A stretch of DNA of 64,000 nt from DATLGB01 sp963726825 (GTDB lineage: Bacteria; Actinomycetota; Thermoleophilia; Solirubrobacterales; Solirubrobacteraceae), in assembly GCA_963726825.1 (NCBI GenBank), contig CAVSDT010000001.1, forward strand, positions 930,001 to 994,000, written 5' to 3'. Below the pieces are notes generated by a model. The model saw only the letters and a program-made list of their open reading frames with translations, was not told the origin of the DNA and ran no database searches. Shown here piece by piece: positions 41,244 through 50,246 of the stretch (its first letter is position 1; each line of letters opens with the position of its first letter). Position numbers and translations under genes: made by a program.

Positions 41244-41978
41244 GGCCGCGCGATCCGCGGCGCCTGCTGACCGGCCGTCCGGAGGCGGTGGCCGACGGGC
41301 GTCACCCTGCTGCGCGGCGGCCCGGCGCGCACGATGAACGTGCTGCTGCTCGACGACGCGGCGTCGGGCGGGGTGGTCGTCTTCGACGCGGGCGAGCGGG
41401 CGATGGCGCCCGCGATCCTCGACGCCGCCCGCGCGCGCGGCGGGATCGCGCGGGTCGTGCTCGGTCACGGCGACACCGACCATCGCGGCGCGGCGCCGGC
41501 ACTGCGGGCGGCGGGCGCCCCCATCGAGTGCCACGCCGACGCGATCGTCTCCGTCTCGGGGCAGGGCGGGCGCCAGTACTGGCGGCCCGAGCTGCTGCCG
41601 GTGCCCGTGCGCGCGTTCCACGGCGTGATGCATCGCGTCTGGGACGACGGCCCGGTCACGGTCGACGGAACGGTCGCCGCGGGGGACGAGGTGGCCGGCT
41701 TCACCGTCGTGGAGCTGCCCGGCCACGCCCCGGGCCTGATCGGGCTGTGGCGCGAGCGCGACCGCCTCGCCCTGGTCTCCGACGCGTTCTACATGACCGA
41801 CATGTGGGGCCGCCCACAGCCGCCCGCCCTGCCGCTTCACGCCTACAACCTGGACACCGGGCAGGCGCGCGAGAGCCTCCGGCGGCTCGTGGCGCTCGAC
41901 CCGGTCACCGTCGTCCCTGGGCACCTCGGACCGCTGACCGGACCGGACGTGGCGGCGAAGCTGGCGCGCGCGTGCTGA
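41240..41978 (+). CDS. MBL-fold hydrolase with HxDxDH motif (apparent +1 frameshift)
   Basis: A metallo-beta-lactamase-fold protein of about 245 residues. GTG 41240 overlaps the upstream stop (GTGA) and its frame reads as far as EAVADG. The rest (VTLLRGGPARTMNVLLLDDA) is in the +1 frame after one extra G in 41297-41299. If the shift is real, translation might instead begin at ATG 41334 (214 residues). The zinc motif is LGHGDTDHRG, so the second His of HxHxDH is Asp, a known variant in some MBL subfamilies. ELPGHAPGLIGL, VSDAFY and VPGHLGPL supply the later metal sites. Substrate unknown. Confidence 0.8.
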
Positions 41979-41984
41979 CCGGCC

Positions 41985-44900
41985 TCAGCCGAGGGTGAGC
42001 TTGCGGGTCCCGCCGCGGAACCCGAGCTCGATGAACGCGTCCTCCCACTCGGACCCGATGATCGACTCGCCGTCGACGCGCTCGAGCTGCAGACGCTTGA
42101 CGCGGCCCTTGTGGACGCTGTCGACCAGCTCGGCGATGGAGGGCATGATGCGCTCGTCGAGCGCGTCGACGAGGACCTGGAGGCCCTTGCCGCCGCGCTC
42201 GAGGTAGAGCACGGGCTCGCCGCCGCAGAGGACCACGTAGGCGCCGGCGGTGCGGGACGGGGAGCGGTCCTCGCGCTTGGGCCACTTCAGCGTCGCGCCG
42301 TAGGGCTGCGCCGGGTCGGTGGCGGCGAGGACGACGGGGCGGGGACGGTCCTCCTCCTTCTGCGCGCGCAGGCGCTCGACGGCCCCGGGGAGCGCGAACT
42401 GCGCGCCACCGAGACCCTCGATGAAGTAGCCGCGGCGCACGGAGCCCAGCGTCTCCATCGCCATGTACGAGTCGTACAGGACCGAGAAGCCCCCCTGGAC
42501 GCCCTCGGCGAGCACCTGCTCGCGGGTGACGATCCCGTAGCGCTCGACGAGGATCTCGGCCTGGGCGCGGCGCACGTCGGAGGGGTCGCCGGAGCCGCCG
42601 GCGAACAGGGGCGCCGTCAGTGACCACCGGCCCTGGATCGCGGGTGCGGACCCGCGCTTGCGGGCGCCGAAGCGGGCGCGGCGCTCGGCCCGGCCGCGCT
42701 GGGAGGACTGGCGCTGGGAGGCCGTCAGCTTCGGCGAGCGCAGCGGCGCCCACGCGTCGTTGGAGACCTCGCCGCCCCAGACGAGGTCCCACAGCGCGGT
42801 CTGGATCTCCTCCGCGGGGACCCCGTCCAGCGCCAGGAGCAGGTCGGTGAAGAACGCCGCGCCGGTCCCGAGGCGCTCGCGGATGCGGTCGTGGAGCTCG
42901 TCGTCGGGCGGCGTCGATCCGCGCGGCGGCGGCGGGGCGCCGAGGAACGGCGCGTCCTCGCGGAAGTACAGCGCGACGCGGCCGCTGTTGCGCCCGAGCG
43001 ACCCGGCGCCGACCCAGACGACCTCGCCCGCGGCGCACAGCTGGTCCATCCACGTCGGCGAGTAGGCGCCGACCCGGCGCGGCAGCACGTCGCGCTCCCA
43101 CACGTCGGCGGGCAGCGCCATGCCCTGGAGGGGGACGAGGACCTCGCGCAGGCGGTCGATGCCGGCGCCCGTCGGCGGATGGCGGTCCACGCCCTGCCAC
43201 GAGGGGTAGAAGCGCGCGAGCATCGCCTGGTCGGCCGGCTCGATCTCCTTGCGCAGCGCGGCCAGCGAGGCGCGGCGGATGCGGCGCAGGACGTCGGGGT
43301 CGCACCACTCGCGCTGGGTGCCGCCGGGACGGAGCTCGCCGCGGACGAGGTCGCCGCGGCGCTCGAGCGCCACGAGGGTCGCGGAGACGTCGAGTCCGTA
43401 GCGGTCGCGCAGCACCTCCGTCTCGAACGGGCCGTGGACGCGGGCGTAGCGGCGCACGAGCCGCTCCCGGGCGTCCGGCACGTCGTCGAGGAAGACGGAC
43501 GGCAGGCCGCCGGAGGGGACGATCCCGAGCGCGTCGCGGTACAGGCCGGCGTCCTCGGTGGCGATCCAGCGGTCGTCGGGGCCGATCCGCACCTCGACGG
43601 CGCGGCGGTCGGCGGCCAGGGTGTCCAGCCACGCCTCGGCGTCCCCCGTCGTGCGCTCCTGCAGCTCCGCGGTGGAGAGGTCGCCGAGGCGCCGGAGCAC
43701 GTCGTGGAGGGCATCGGCGGAGTCCGCCCGCGTGCGCTCCGACAGCCGCTGCAGGTCCGCCTCGACGTCCTCGAGCGCGACGGGGTCGATCAGCTCGCGC
43801 AGCCCCTCCTGCCCGAGCAGCTCGCGCAGCAGGTCGCGGTCGAGGGAGAGGGCGGCCGCGCGGCGCTCCGCGTTGGGGGTGTCCCCCTCGTACATGTAGG
43901 TCGCGACGTAGTCGAACAGCAGCGACGAGGCGTACGGCGACGCGGTCGGCGTCTCGACCTCGAGCACCGTGATGTCGCGCCGGTGCATCTTCGTCAGCAG
44001 GTCCTGCAGGCCCGGGAGGTCGAGCACGTCGCGCAGGCACTCGCGGTAGGTCTCGAGGACGATGGGGAACTGGGAGTACTGGCGCGCGACCTCGAGCAGC
44101 GTCTGCGACTTCAGCCGCTGCTGCCACAGCGGCGTCCGGCGCCCGGGATAGGCGCGCGGGATCAGCAGCGCCCGGCCGGCGTTCTCGCGGAAGCGCGCGC
44201 CGAACAGCGCGGAGCCGCCGAGCTCGCCGACGACGAGGTCCTCGAGCAGGTCGGGCTCGATCAGCGCGAAGTCCATCCCGGGCGGCTCGTCCGCGTCGGG
44301 GAGGTGGACGATGATCCCGTCGTCGGACCAGATCGCGTCGGACTCGAGGCCGTGCTCCTCCCGGATGCGGGCGCTCAGCGCGAGGCCCCACGCGGCGTGC
44401 ACGCGGCCGCCGTAGGGGGAGAGGATGCAGACCCGCCAGTCGCCGATCTCGTCGCGGAAGCGCTCGACGACGATGGTCCGGTCCGACGGGATGACGCGCG
44501 TGGCCTCCTGCTGCTCACGCAGGTAGGCGAGCAGGTTGTTGGCCGCCAGCTCGTCGAGGTCGTACTCGGCCTGCAGCGTCGGCGAGTCCTGCTCCACGGC
44601 CCAGCGGGCGAACGCGCCGACGGCTTCGCCGAGCTCCTTCGGGCGGCCCATCTGGTCGCCCTTCCAGAACGGGACGGCGCCGGTCGCACCCGGCGCGGGG
44701 GTGACGATCACGCGGTCGCGGGTGATGTCCTCGATCCGCCACGTGGAGGCGCCCAGCAGGAACGTCTGGCCCGGGCGGGCCTCGTAGACCATCTCCTCGT
44801 CGAGCTCGCCGACGCGGCGGCCGTCGGGGAGGTTGACGGAGAACAGCCCGCGGTCGGGGATCGTGCCGGCGTTCGTGATGGCCAGGCCGCGCGAGCCCTT

Positions 44901-46406
44901 GCGGGCGCGGATCGTCCCCGCCACGCGATCCCACACGATGCGCGCCCGCAGGTCGCCGAACTCCTCGCTCGGATAGCGGCCGTCGAGCATGTCGAGGACG
45001 TTCTCGAGCTGCGCCCGCGAGAGCTCCGCGTAGGTGTAGGTGCGCGCGATCAGCGCCGCGAGCCAGTCCACGGGGACGCCCTCGTCCTCGCCCGCGGAGG
45101 CGGCGATCGCCACGATCTGCTGCGCGAGCACGTCGAGGGGGTTGCGCGGGACGACGGTCTCCTCGATCAGCCCCTCGCGCATGCGCTTGACGACGACGGT
45201 CGTCTCGAGCAGGTCGGCGCGGAACTTCGGGAAGATGCGGCCCTTGGACACCTCGCCGACGCCGTGCCCGGCGCGGCCGATGCGCTGCAGGCCGCGGGTC
45301 ACGGACTTCGGGGACTCGACCTGCAGGACGAGGTCGACGGCGCCCATGTCGATGCCGAGCTCGAGCGAGGAGGTGGCCACGAGGCACGGGAGCTCGCCGG
45401 CCTTCAGCTGCTCCTCGATCACCGTGCGCTCCTCGCGCGCGAGCGAGCCGTGGTGGGCGCGGGCGACGTCGTGGAACTCGCGCTCGGCGTCGGCGGCGCG
45501 GTCCTTGGCCAGCTCGTTGAGGCGCAGCGCGAGGCGCTCGGCGCCGCGGCGGTTGTTGACGAAGATGATCGTGGACTTGTGCTGCTCGACGTGGTCGAGC
45601 AGGCGCGGGTAGATCGCCGGCCAGATCGACTGCCGGGTGGCCTCGCCGCCCGCGAGCGGATCGAGCTCGGCCCCGTCTGACTGCTCCGGCTCGACCATCG
45701 ACTCGACGGGGACCTGGATCTGCAGGTCCAGCGGCTTGCGCACGCCCGTGTCGACGATCGTGCACTCGCGCTTGGGCCCGACCATGAAGCGGGCGACCTC
45801 CGCGAGGGGGTTCTGCGTCGCCGACAGGCCGATCCGCTGGACGTCGCGGCCGGCGGCCTCGTTGAGCCGCTCGAGCGTGAGCGCCATGTGCGCCCCGCGC
45901 TTGGTCTGCGCGACGGCGTGGATCTCGTCGATGATGATCGTCTCGGTGCCCTCGAACAGGCGCTGGGCCTGCGACGTGAGCATGAGGTAGAGCGACTCGG
46001 GCGTCGTGATGAGGATGTCGGGCGCGACGCGCAGCATCGCCGCCCGCTCCTTCTGCGGGGTGTCGCCGGTGCGCACCGCGACGCCCACCTCGGCCCCGAT
46101 CCCGCGCAGGGGCGCGCGCAGGTTGCGGTCGACGTCGTAGGACAGCGCCTTCAGGGGCGAGACGTAGACGAGCCGGGTCCTGCGCTCCTTCTCGTCGGGG
46201 TCGCGCGGCCGGGCGACGAACGAGTCCAGCGCGGCGAGGAACGCGGCCAGCGTCTTGCCCGAGCCCGTCGGCGCGGAGATCAGCGCGTGCTGGCCCGTGG
46301 CGATCGCCGGCCAGGCCTGGGCCTGGGCGGAGGTCGGCGCCTCGAACGCCCGCGTGAACCAGTCCCGGACCGCGGGCGTGAAGTCGCTGAGCGGGTCGGC
46401 GGCCAT
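41985..46406 (-). CDS. lhr: Lhr-type ATP-dependent helicase (superfamily 2)
   Basis: A 1473-residue helicase of full Lhr length. RecA domain 1 has Walker A SAPTGSGKTLAAF (about 44-56), LLALV-like RTRLVYVSPLKALSYDVDRN, IIIDEIHAVAQTKRGAHM (DEIH box) and IGLSATQNPL. RecA domain 2 has VNNRRGAERLALRLNELA, HHGSLAREERTVIEEQLKAG, VATSSLELGIDMG and IGRAGHGVG. The Lhr core winged helix and the C-terminal DNA-binding half follow. Mycobacterial Lhr is a 3'-5' DNA-translocating ATPase induced by DNA damage. The gene is convergent with the MBL gene, 6 bases between stops. Confidence 0.96.
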   Translation of the reverse strand: MAADPLSDFTPAVRDWFTRAFEAPTSAQAQAWPAIATGQHALISAPTGSGKTLAAFLAALDSFVARPRDPDEKERRTRLVYVSPLKALSYDVDRNLRAPLRGIGAEVGVAVRTGDTPQKERAAMLRVAPDILITTPESLYLMLTSQAQRLFEGTETIIIDEIHAVAQTKRGAHMALTLERLNEAAGRDVQRIGLSATQNPLAEVARFMVGPKRECTIVDTGVRKPLDLQIQVPVESMVEPEQSDGAELDPLAGGEATRQSIWPAIYPRLLDHVEQHKSTIIFVNNRRGAERLALRLNELAKDRAADAEREFHDVARAHHGSLAREERTVIEEQLKAGELPCLVATSSLELGIDMGAVDLVLQVESPKSVTRGLQRIGRAGHGVGEVSKGRIFPKFRADLLETTVVVKRMREGLIEETVVPRNPLDVLAQQIVAIAASAGEDEGVPVDWLAALIARTYTYAELSRAQLENVLDMLDGRYPSEEFGDLRARIVWDRVAGTIRARKGSRGLAITNAGTIPDRGLFSVNLPDGRRVGELDEEMVYEARPGQTFLLGASTWRIEDITRDRVIVTPAPGATGAVPFWKGDQMGRPKELGEAVGAFARWAVEQDSPTLQAEYDLDELAANNLLAYLREQQEATRVIPSDRTIVVERFRDEIGDWRVCILSPYGGRVHAAWGLALSARIREEHGLESDAIWSDDGIIVHLPDADEPPGMDFALIEPDLLEDLVVGELGGSALFGARFRENAGRALLIPRAYPGRRTPLWQQRLKSQTLLEVARQYSQFPIVLETYRECLRDVLDLPGLQDLLTKMHRRDITVLEVETPTASPYASSLLFDYVATYMYEGDTPNAERRAAALSLDRDLLRELLGQEGLRELIDPVALEDVEADLQRLSERTRADSADALHDVLRRLGDLSTAELQERTTGDAEAWLDTLAADRRAVEVRIGPDDRWIATEDAGLYRDALGIVPSGGLPSVFLDDVPDARERLVRRYARVHGPFETEVLRDRYGLDVSATLVALERRGDLVRGELRPGGTQREWCDPDVLRRIRRASLAALRKEIEPADQAMLARFYPSWQGVDRHPPTGAGIDRLREVLVPLQGMALPADVWERDVLPRRVGAYSPTWMDQLCAAGEVVWVGAGSLGRNSGRVALYFREDAPFLGAPPPPRGSTPPDDELHDRIRERLGTGAAFFTDLLLALDGVPAEEIQTALWDLVWGGEVSNDAWAPLRSPKLTASQRQSSQRGRAERRARFGARKRGSAPAIQGRWSLTAPLFAGGSGDPSDVRRAQAEILVERYGIVTREQVLAEGVQGGFSVLYDSYMAMETLGSVRRGYFIEGLGGAQFALPGAVERLRAQKEEDRPRPVVLAATDPAQPYGATLKWPKREDRSPSRTAGAYVVLCGGEPVLYLERGGKGLQVLVDALDERIMPSIAELVDSVHKGRVKRLQLERVDGESIIGSEWEDAFIELGFRGGTRKLTLG

Positions 46407-46454
46407 CGCACCGAGGGTACGGGCGATCGCGGTCAGGAGATGTCCGCGATGGCG

Positions 46455-47177
46455 CTACGCGGCGGCGGGCACCGGCTGCGCGAGCGCGACGGGCAGCAGC
46501 CAGCGCCCGTCCTCGCGGCGGTGCACGACGCCGCGGGCGTCGAGGCGGACCATCGCGCTCGTCACGCTCGGGCGGCGGGCGCCGAGCAGCAGCGAGAGCG
46601 TGCCGTGGGAGAGGAAGCCGGGGAGCACGACGCCGTCGCGGGTCACCCGTCCCCAGCGCTCGGCCAGGTGCTCGAGCAGGACGACGACGCGCGCCTCGAC
46701 CGACTGCGACTGCACGATCACGAGCTGGCGGGAGAGGGTCCCGGCACGGCGCAGCTGGCCGGCGATCAGGACGGGGATGATCTCCGGCAGGCCGGCCGCG
46801 ACGCGGGCGAAGCGCGCGTCGAGGACGGCGACGCGGACCTCCTCGATCGCGCGCCAGTAGCCGCCGAACGGTGGCTCGAGCGGATCGCTCTCCGGGCACG
46901 GGTTGAGCAGGTCCCCCGGGCCGAGCAGCTCCCCGGAGGTGCGGTGGGCCGCGGTGACGCAGCGCACGAGCGCACCCTCGAGCACGAGGAAGCCGAGCCC
47001 GCCCTCGACGAGCGGGGCGTCGAGCCCGGCCTGCCAGCGGCCGCGGCGGATCGTCATCGTCCGGGCCCGCAGGTGCCGGCGGGCCAGCTGGATCCGCTCG
47101 GGCTCCAGGGCGTCCTCGAGGTCAGGGATCGCATCGAGGACGTCAATGGCCTCGTCCATCAGGGCACCGCGTCGCAT
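46455..47177 (-). CDS. Crp/Fnr-like transcriptional regulator, degenerate ligand domain
   Basis: A 240-residue regulator. The N-terminal half keeps a cyclic-nucleotide-domain-like beta-roll (LGFLVLEGALVRCVTAAHRT, GELLGPGDLLNP) but lacks the FGE-x-R-SA phosphate cassette, so it is unlikely to bind cAMP. The C-terminal Crp-type winged helix includes GFLSHGTLSLLLGARRPSVT followed by SAMVRLDARGVVHRREDGRW. Such variants often sense other signals or act constitutively. Start ATG 47177 or 47159. It lies between lhr and the uracil glycosylase operon. Confidence 0.85.
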   Translation of the reverse strand: MRRGALMDEAIDVLDAIPDLEDALEPERIQLARRHLRARTMTIRRGRWQAGLDAPLVEGGLGFLVLEGALVRCVTAAHRTSGELLGPGDLLNPCPESDPLEPPFGGYWRAIEEVRVAVLDARFARVAAGLPEIIPVLIAGQLRRAGTLSRQLVIVQSQSVEARVVVLLEHLAERWGRVTRDGVVLPGFLSHGTLSLLLGARRPSVTSAMVRLDARGVVHRREDGRWLLPVALAQPVPAAA

Positions 47178-47216
47178 GTCCGTTGAAACCCCCCTTCGGG
47201 TCCAGGGTTGCGGTGC

Positions 47217-47897
47217 TCAGGCGTCGATTCGCTCGCGCGCGGTCGCGAGGACGGCGTCGAGCATGGCGGGGGTCAGCCGCCCGGTGAACGTGTTCTGCTG
47301 GGAGACGTGGAAGCAGCCCAGCAGGCCGAGCCGCTCGCCGGGCACCTCGGCGCCGTGGCCGAAGCGCGGCTTGGGCCGCGGCGTCGGCTCGCCGAGGGCG
47401 GCGCGCAGCTTCAGCGCCGCGTCCCAGCCGATCGCGCCGAGGGCGAGCAGCAGGCGTGGACGGGGGAGGGCCGCGATCTCCGCCTCGAGCCACGGCCGGC
47501 AGCGCGCCTGCTCCTCCGGGGTCGGCTTGTTGGCCGGCGGGGCGCAGCGGACGGGGGCGGTGATGAAGCAGTCCGTCAGCCGCATGCCGTCGTCGGCCGC
47601 CACGGAGTGCGGCTGCGAGGCGAAGCCGGCGCGGTGCAGCGCGGCGTAGAGGACGTCGCCGGAGCGGTCGCCGGTGAACATGCGGCCGGTCCGGTTCGCG
47701 CCGTGCGCGGCGGGGGCGAGGCCGACGATCACCAGGCGCGCCGCCGGGTCCCCGAACCCCGGGACGGGGCGGCCCCAGTAGTCCTGGTCGGCGTAGGCGG
47801 CGCGCTTGACCCGCGCGACCTCCTCCCGCCAGGCGACGAGCCGCGGGCAGCGCCGGCAGCCGACGATCCCGGCCTCGACCTCGGCGAGCGTGCTCAC
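47217..47897 (-). CDS. uracil-DNA glycosylase, family 5 (UdgB-like)
   Basis: A 226-residue Fe-S uracil-DNA glycosylase. Four Cys typical of the 4Fe-4S family 4/5 enzymes are visible: CRRCPRL near the start and C...C in LTDCFITAPVRCAPPANK and EQARCRPW. The active-site strand VIVGLAPAAHGANRTGRMFT, rather than GExPG, is the family-5 signature, and CFHVSQQNTFTGRLT is motif B. It excises uracil and related lesions. GTG 47897 overlaps the stop of the membrane-protein gene (GTGA), making it last in the TetR-membrane-UDG operon. Confidence 0.9.
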   Translation of the reverse strand: MSTLAEVEAGIVGCRRCPRLVAWREEVARVKRAAYADQDYWGRPVPGFGDPAARLVIVGLAPAAHGANRTGRMFTGDRSGDVLYAALHRAGFASQPHSVAADDGMRLTDCFITAPVRCAPPANKPTPEEQARCRPWLEAEIAALPRPRLLLALGAIGWDAALKLRAALGEPTPRPKPRFGHGAEVPGERLGLLGCFHVSQQNTFTGRLTPAMLDAVLATARERIDA

Positions 47898-49111
47898 ACC
47901 GGCGCGGTGTCCGCCAGGGCGGTGTCCGGCGGCACGTAGGCGCGCGACTCGGTCACGATCCAGTCCGTCAGCGCGTCCGCCACCGGGGCGGGCTTGAGCT
48001 CGACGACGTTGAGTCGCTCGAGCAGGTCCTTGCCGGCGGGCGCCAGGCGCTCGTCGGACTGCAGCCGGCCGACGAGGTCGGCCGCCTCGCCGAAGGAGGG
48101 GATGAAGCGCAGCCGCGCCAGCAGCCGGCGCGCGACCTCGCGGGTGGCGGCGGTGCCCATCGCCTCCCGCGCCCAGGTCGCCGACAGCACGAGCGCGACG
48201 GCGCGGATCGCGCGCTGCGCGGCGGGCTCGAGGTCGACGGCGCCGATGATCGCGGGGACGATCGCGGCCAGCACGAGCACGGCGGCGAGCGAGAAGGCGA
48301 TGATCCACGGGCGCCGGCCGACCGTCCAGGTCCGCGTGGCGAGGACCGCCAGGGCGAGGATCGCGGCGACGGCCCCCAGCACGAGCCAGTCGTGGCTGAC
48401 GAGCACCGCGACCCACATGGCCAGCAGCAGCGAGAGGACCACGACGGGCTTGCGCCCGATGCGCGGCGGCGGCTCGGGGGGCGGCGTCGACGCGTGGTCG
48501 GGCGCCGGCCAGCGTCCGAGCGCCCGCTCGTAGGCGAGCAGCTGGATCGTCGTCCAGACCAGCCCGTAGAAGATCGACAGGACGACGGTGAAGCCGATCG
48601 CCCACGCCTGGCCCTGCGGCAGCCGGCCGTCGATGCCGACGAGCCCGAGCAGGAAGTGCGTGAAGTCCGAGACCTTGTCGTAGGTGGCCACGAACTCGTC
48701 CAGCCCGCCCAGGATCAGGGCGACGTAGACGACGTTGACGAACAGGTAGTGGACGTAGCGGATCGCCAGGCCGGCGAGCAGGCGCGCCGCGCGCGAGGCG
48801 CCACGGCCCTGCAGGTGCCCCATCACCGGCGCGTTGAGCGCCTGGGTCAGCGGGCCGTTGACGCGCGCGGGGCCGATCAGGGCGACGGTCTGCACGATCG
48901 CCGCGACGCTCGCGCCGTAGCCCTGCCGCGCTCCGCGCTCGGCCGCGACGCGCGCGAGCGCCATGCCGCCGCCGAGCGCGGACCAGAACTGCAGGCCGCC
49001 GGGCGCGATGCGGGAGGCGAGGAACGAGCAGGACGCGACGTGCGTGAGCCCGAGGAGCTCCGGGTCGTCGCCGTCGCGTGGCGCGGGCGCCACGCTCGGG
49101 CCGGCGCTCAA
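47894..49111 (-). CDS. polytopic membrane protein of unknown function
   Basis: A 405-residue protein. The N-terminal part (LLGLTHVASCSFLASRIAPG, ALNAPVMGHLQGRGASRAAR) precedes about six hydrophobic helices between residues 110 and 320 with a Pro-rich cytoplasmic loop (ASTPPPEPPPRIGR). A soluble C-terminal region (FGEAADLVGRLQSDERLAPA) follows. I recognise no family. TTG 49111 overlaps the TetR stop (TTGA) and is the start favoured by that coupling. Co-translation with a TetR regulator upstream and a DNA glycosylase downstream hints at a stress-linked membrane function, not more. Confidence 0.75.
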   Translation of the reverse strand: MSAGPSVAPAPRDGDDPELLGLTHVASCSFLASRIAPGGLQFWSALGGGMALARVAAERGARQGYGASVAAIVQTVALIGPARVNGPLTQALNAPVMGHLQGRGASRAARLLAGLAIRYVHYLFVNVVYVALILGGLDEFVATYDKVSDFTHFLLGLVGIDGRLPQGQAWAIGFTVVLSIFYGLVWTTIQLLAYERALGRWPAPDHASTPPPEPPPRIGRKPVVVLSLLLAMWVAVLVSHDWLVLGAVAAILALAVLATRTWTVGRRPWIIAFSLAAVLVLAAIVPAIIGAVDLEPAAQRAIRAVALVLSATWAREAMGTAATREVARRLLARLRFIPSFGEAADLVGRLQSDERLAPAGKDLLERLNVVELKPAPVADALTDWIVTESRAYVPPDTALADTAPV

Positions 49112-49743
49112 CGTCCGACGCCTGCCGCGACGAGGCCGTGGACGAGCCGGGTGACGACCGGCTCGAGCTCGCGGATGTCGGCCGGGACGCCGGTGCGCAG
49201 CTGCCGCGACGCCAGCTCGGCGACCGCCCCGACGATCGCGAACGCGTCGTGCGGGGAGGCGAAGCGCCGCGAGTTGCCGGCGGCGGCCGTCGCCTCGTTG
49301 CGGGCGTCCACGTAGCGGGCCAGCTCCGCGAGGAAGAGGTCGCGGCGCTCGCTGGCGCGCGGGCCGGCACCGATGATCTCGACGACGAGCGTCTGCGACA
49401 TGGACGGGTTGTCGGCCATCACGCCGAGCAGGCGGATGACCGACGGGCGATAGGGGTCCCGTTCGGCCGCGACGTCCTCATCTGGGCGCAGCGCGCCGAG
49501 GAGGTGCGTCAGCGCGGCGTCGAACAGGGCGCAGATGCAGTCCTCCTTGTTGTCGAAGTGCTCGTAGAACGTCGCCTTCGACATGCCCGCCTCGCGGGCG
49601 ATCAGCTCGGCCGTCGCGTCCGCGTAGCCCATCCGGGCGAAGACCGCAGCGGCGGCGTCGTGCAGACGCGCCCGCTGGCGATCCTTGCGGACGTGCAGCG
49701 GCGGGGCGTGCCGACCACGAGGAACCACGGTGCGCTGGGCCAT
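49108..49743 (-). CDS. TetR-family transcriptional regulator
   Basis: A 211-residue repressor-type regulator. The DNA-binding helix-turn-helix is LHDAAAAVFARMGYADATAE followed by LIAREAGMSKATFYEHFDNK, and the rest is a ligand-binding helical domain with HLLGALRPDED and MADNPSMSQTLVVEIIGAG. It heads a coupled operon (membrane protein, uracil glycosylase). I found no palindrome like the 2509/7973 operators in its own upstream region (49744-49780), so it is not evidently the regulator of the island at 1-8446. Confidence 0.92.
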   Translation of the reverse strand: MAQRTVVPRGRHAPPLHVRKDRQRARLHDAAAAVFARMGYADATAELIAREAGMSKATFYEHFDNKEDCICALFDAALTHLLGALRPDEDVAAERDPYRPSVIRLLGVMADNPSMSQTLVVEIIGAGPRASERRDLFLAELARYVDARNEATAAAGNSRRFASPHDAFAIVGAVAELASRQLRTGVPADIRELEPVVTRLVHGLVAAGVGR

Positions 49744-49780
49744 CGTTTCGCCAATGTAGCCCGCTAGCCTCCGGCCCCAG

Positions 49781-50197
49781 ATGCGCCCGACCGCCGTCGT
49801 GATCCCGCTTCTCGTCCTCGCTCTGGCCGGATGCGGCCAGAGCGGCGGCTCGACCACCACCGATGTGGGCGCGTTCAAGGGCGCCGACGCGAAGGTGGCG
49901 CAGGTGATCGCCGACCTCTCCGAGGACGGCAAGGGGCGCAAGCCGGGCGACATCTGCGACGACCTGCTCGCCAAGGGCCTCAAGCAGCGGATCGAGTCCG
50001 CGGGCGCGAAGTGCGCCACCGAGATGCGCAAGGCGATCGAGGACGCCGACGGCTTCGACCTCAAGGTCACCGACGTCGAGGTCAACGGCACCCAGGCCAC
50101 CGCCGACGTGCAGTCCACCGACGGCGGCAAGAAGACCACGCGGAAGTACACGCTGCGCAACGAGTCGGGCACGTGGCGCATCCTGCGCTTCGGCTGA
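49781..50197 (+). CDS. small lipoprotein
   Basis: A 138-residue exported lipoprotein. Signal peptide MRPTAVVIPLLVLALAGC with lipobox LAGC puts the modified Cys at 18. The mature domain (DICDDLLAKGLKQRIESAGA, CATEMRKAIEDADGFDLKVT, VTDVEVNGTQATADVQS, KYTLRNESGTWRILRFG) looks like a small cone/NTF2-like fold seen in actinobacterial lipoproteins of unknown role. It is divergent from the TetR gene and 49 bases ahead of another membrane-protein gene. Confidence 0.85.
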   Translation: MRPTAVVIPLLVLALAGCGQSGGSTTTDVGAFKGADAKVAQVIADLSEDGKGRKPGDICDDLLAKGLKQRIESAGAKCATEMRKAIEDADGFDLKVTDVEVNGTQATADVQSTDGGKKTTRKYTLRNESGTWRILRFG

Positions 50198-50246
50198 GCC
50201 GGTGCTGACCCCGTAACGCCCCCCGGGGCGGCATGCTTGACCGGGC

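Noticed and set aside
38136..41924. A 1262-codon minus-strand open frame over the flavoenzyme and PLD-like genes
   Set aside because: It is antisense to the PLD-like gene for much of its length. Only the short stretch from ATG 39923 to the frameshift is real coding.
49108..49743. This TetR protein as the repressor of the 1-8446 regulon
   Set aside because: It is 41 kb away and its own upstream region lacks the shared operator, so nothing in the sequence links them.
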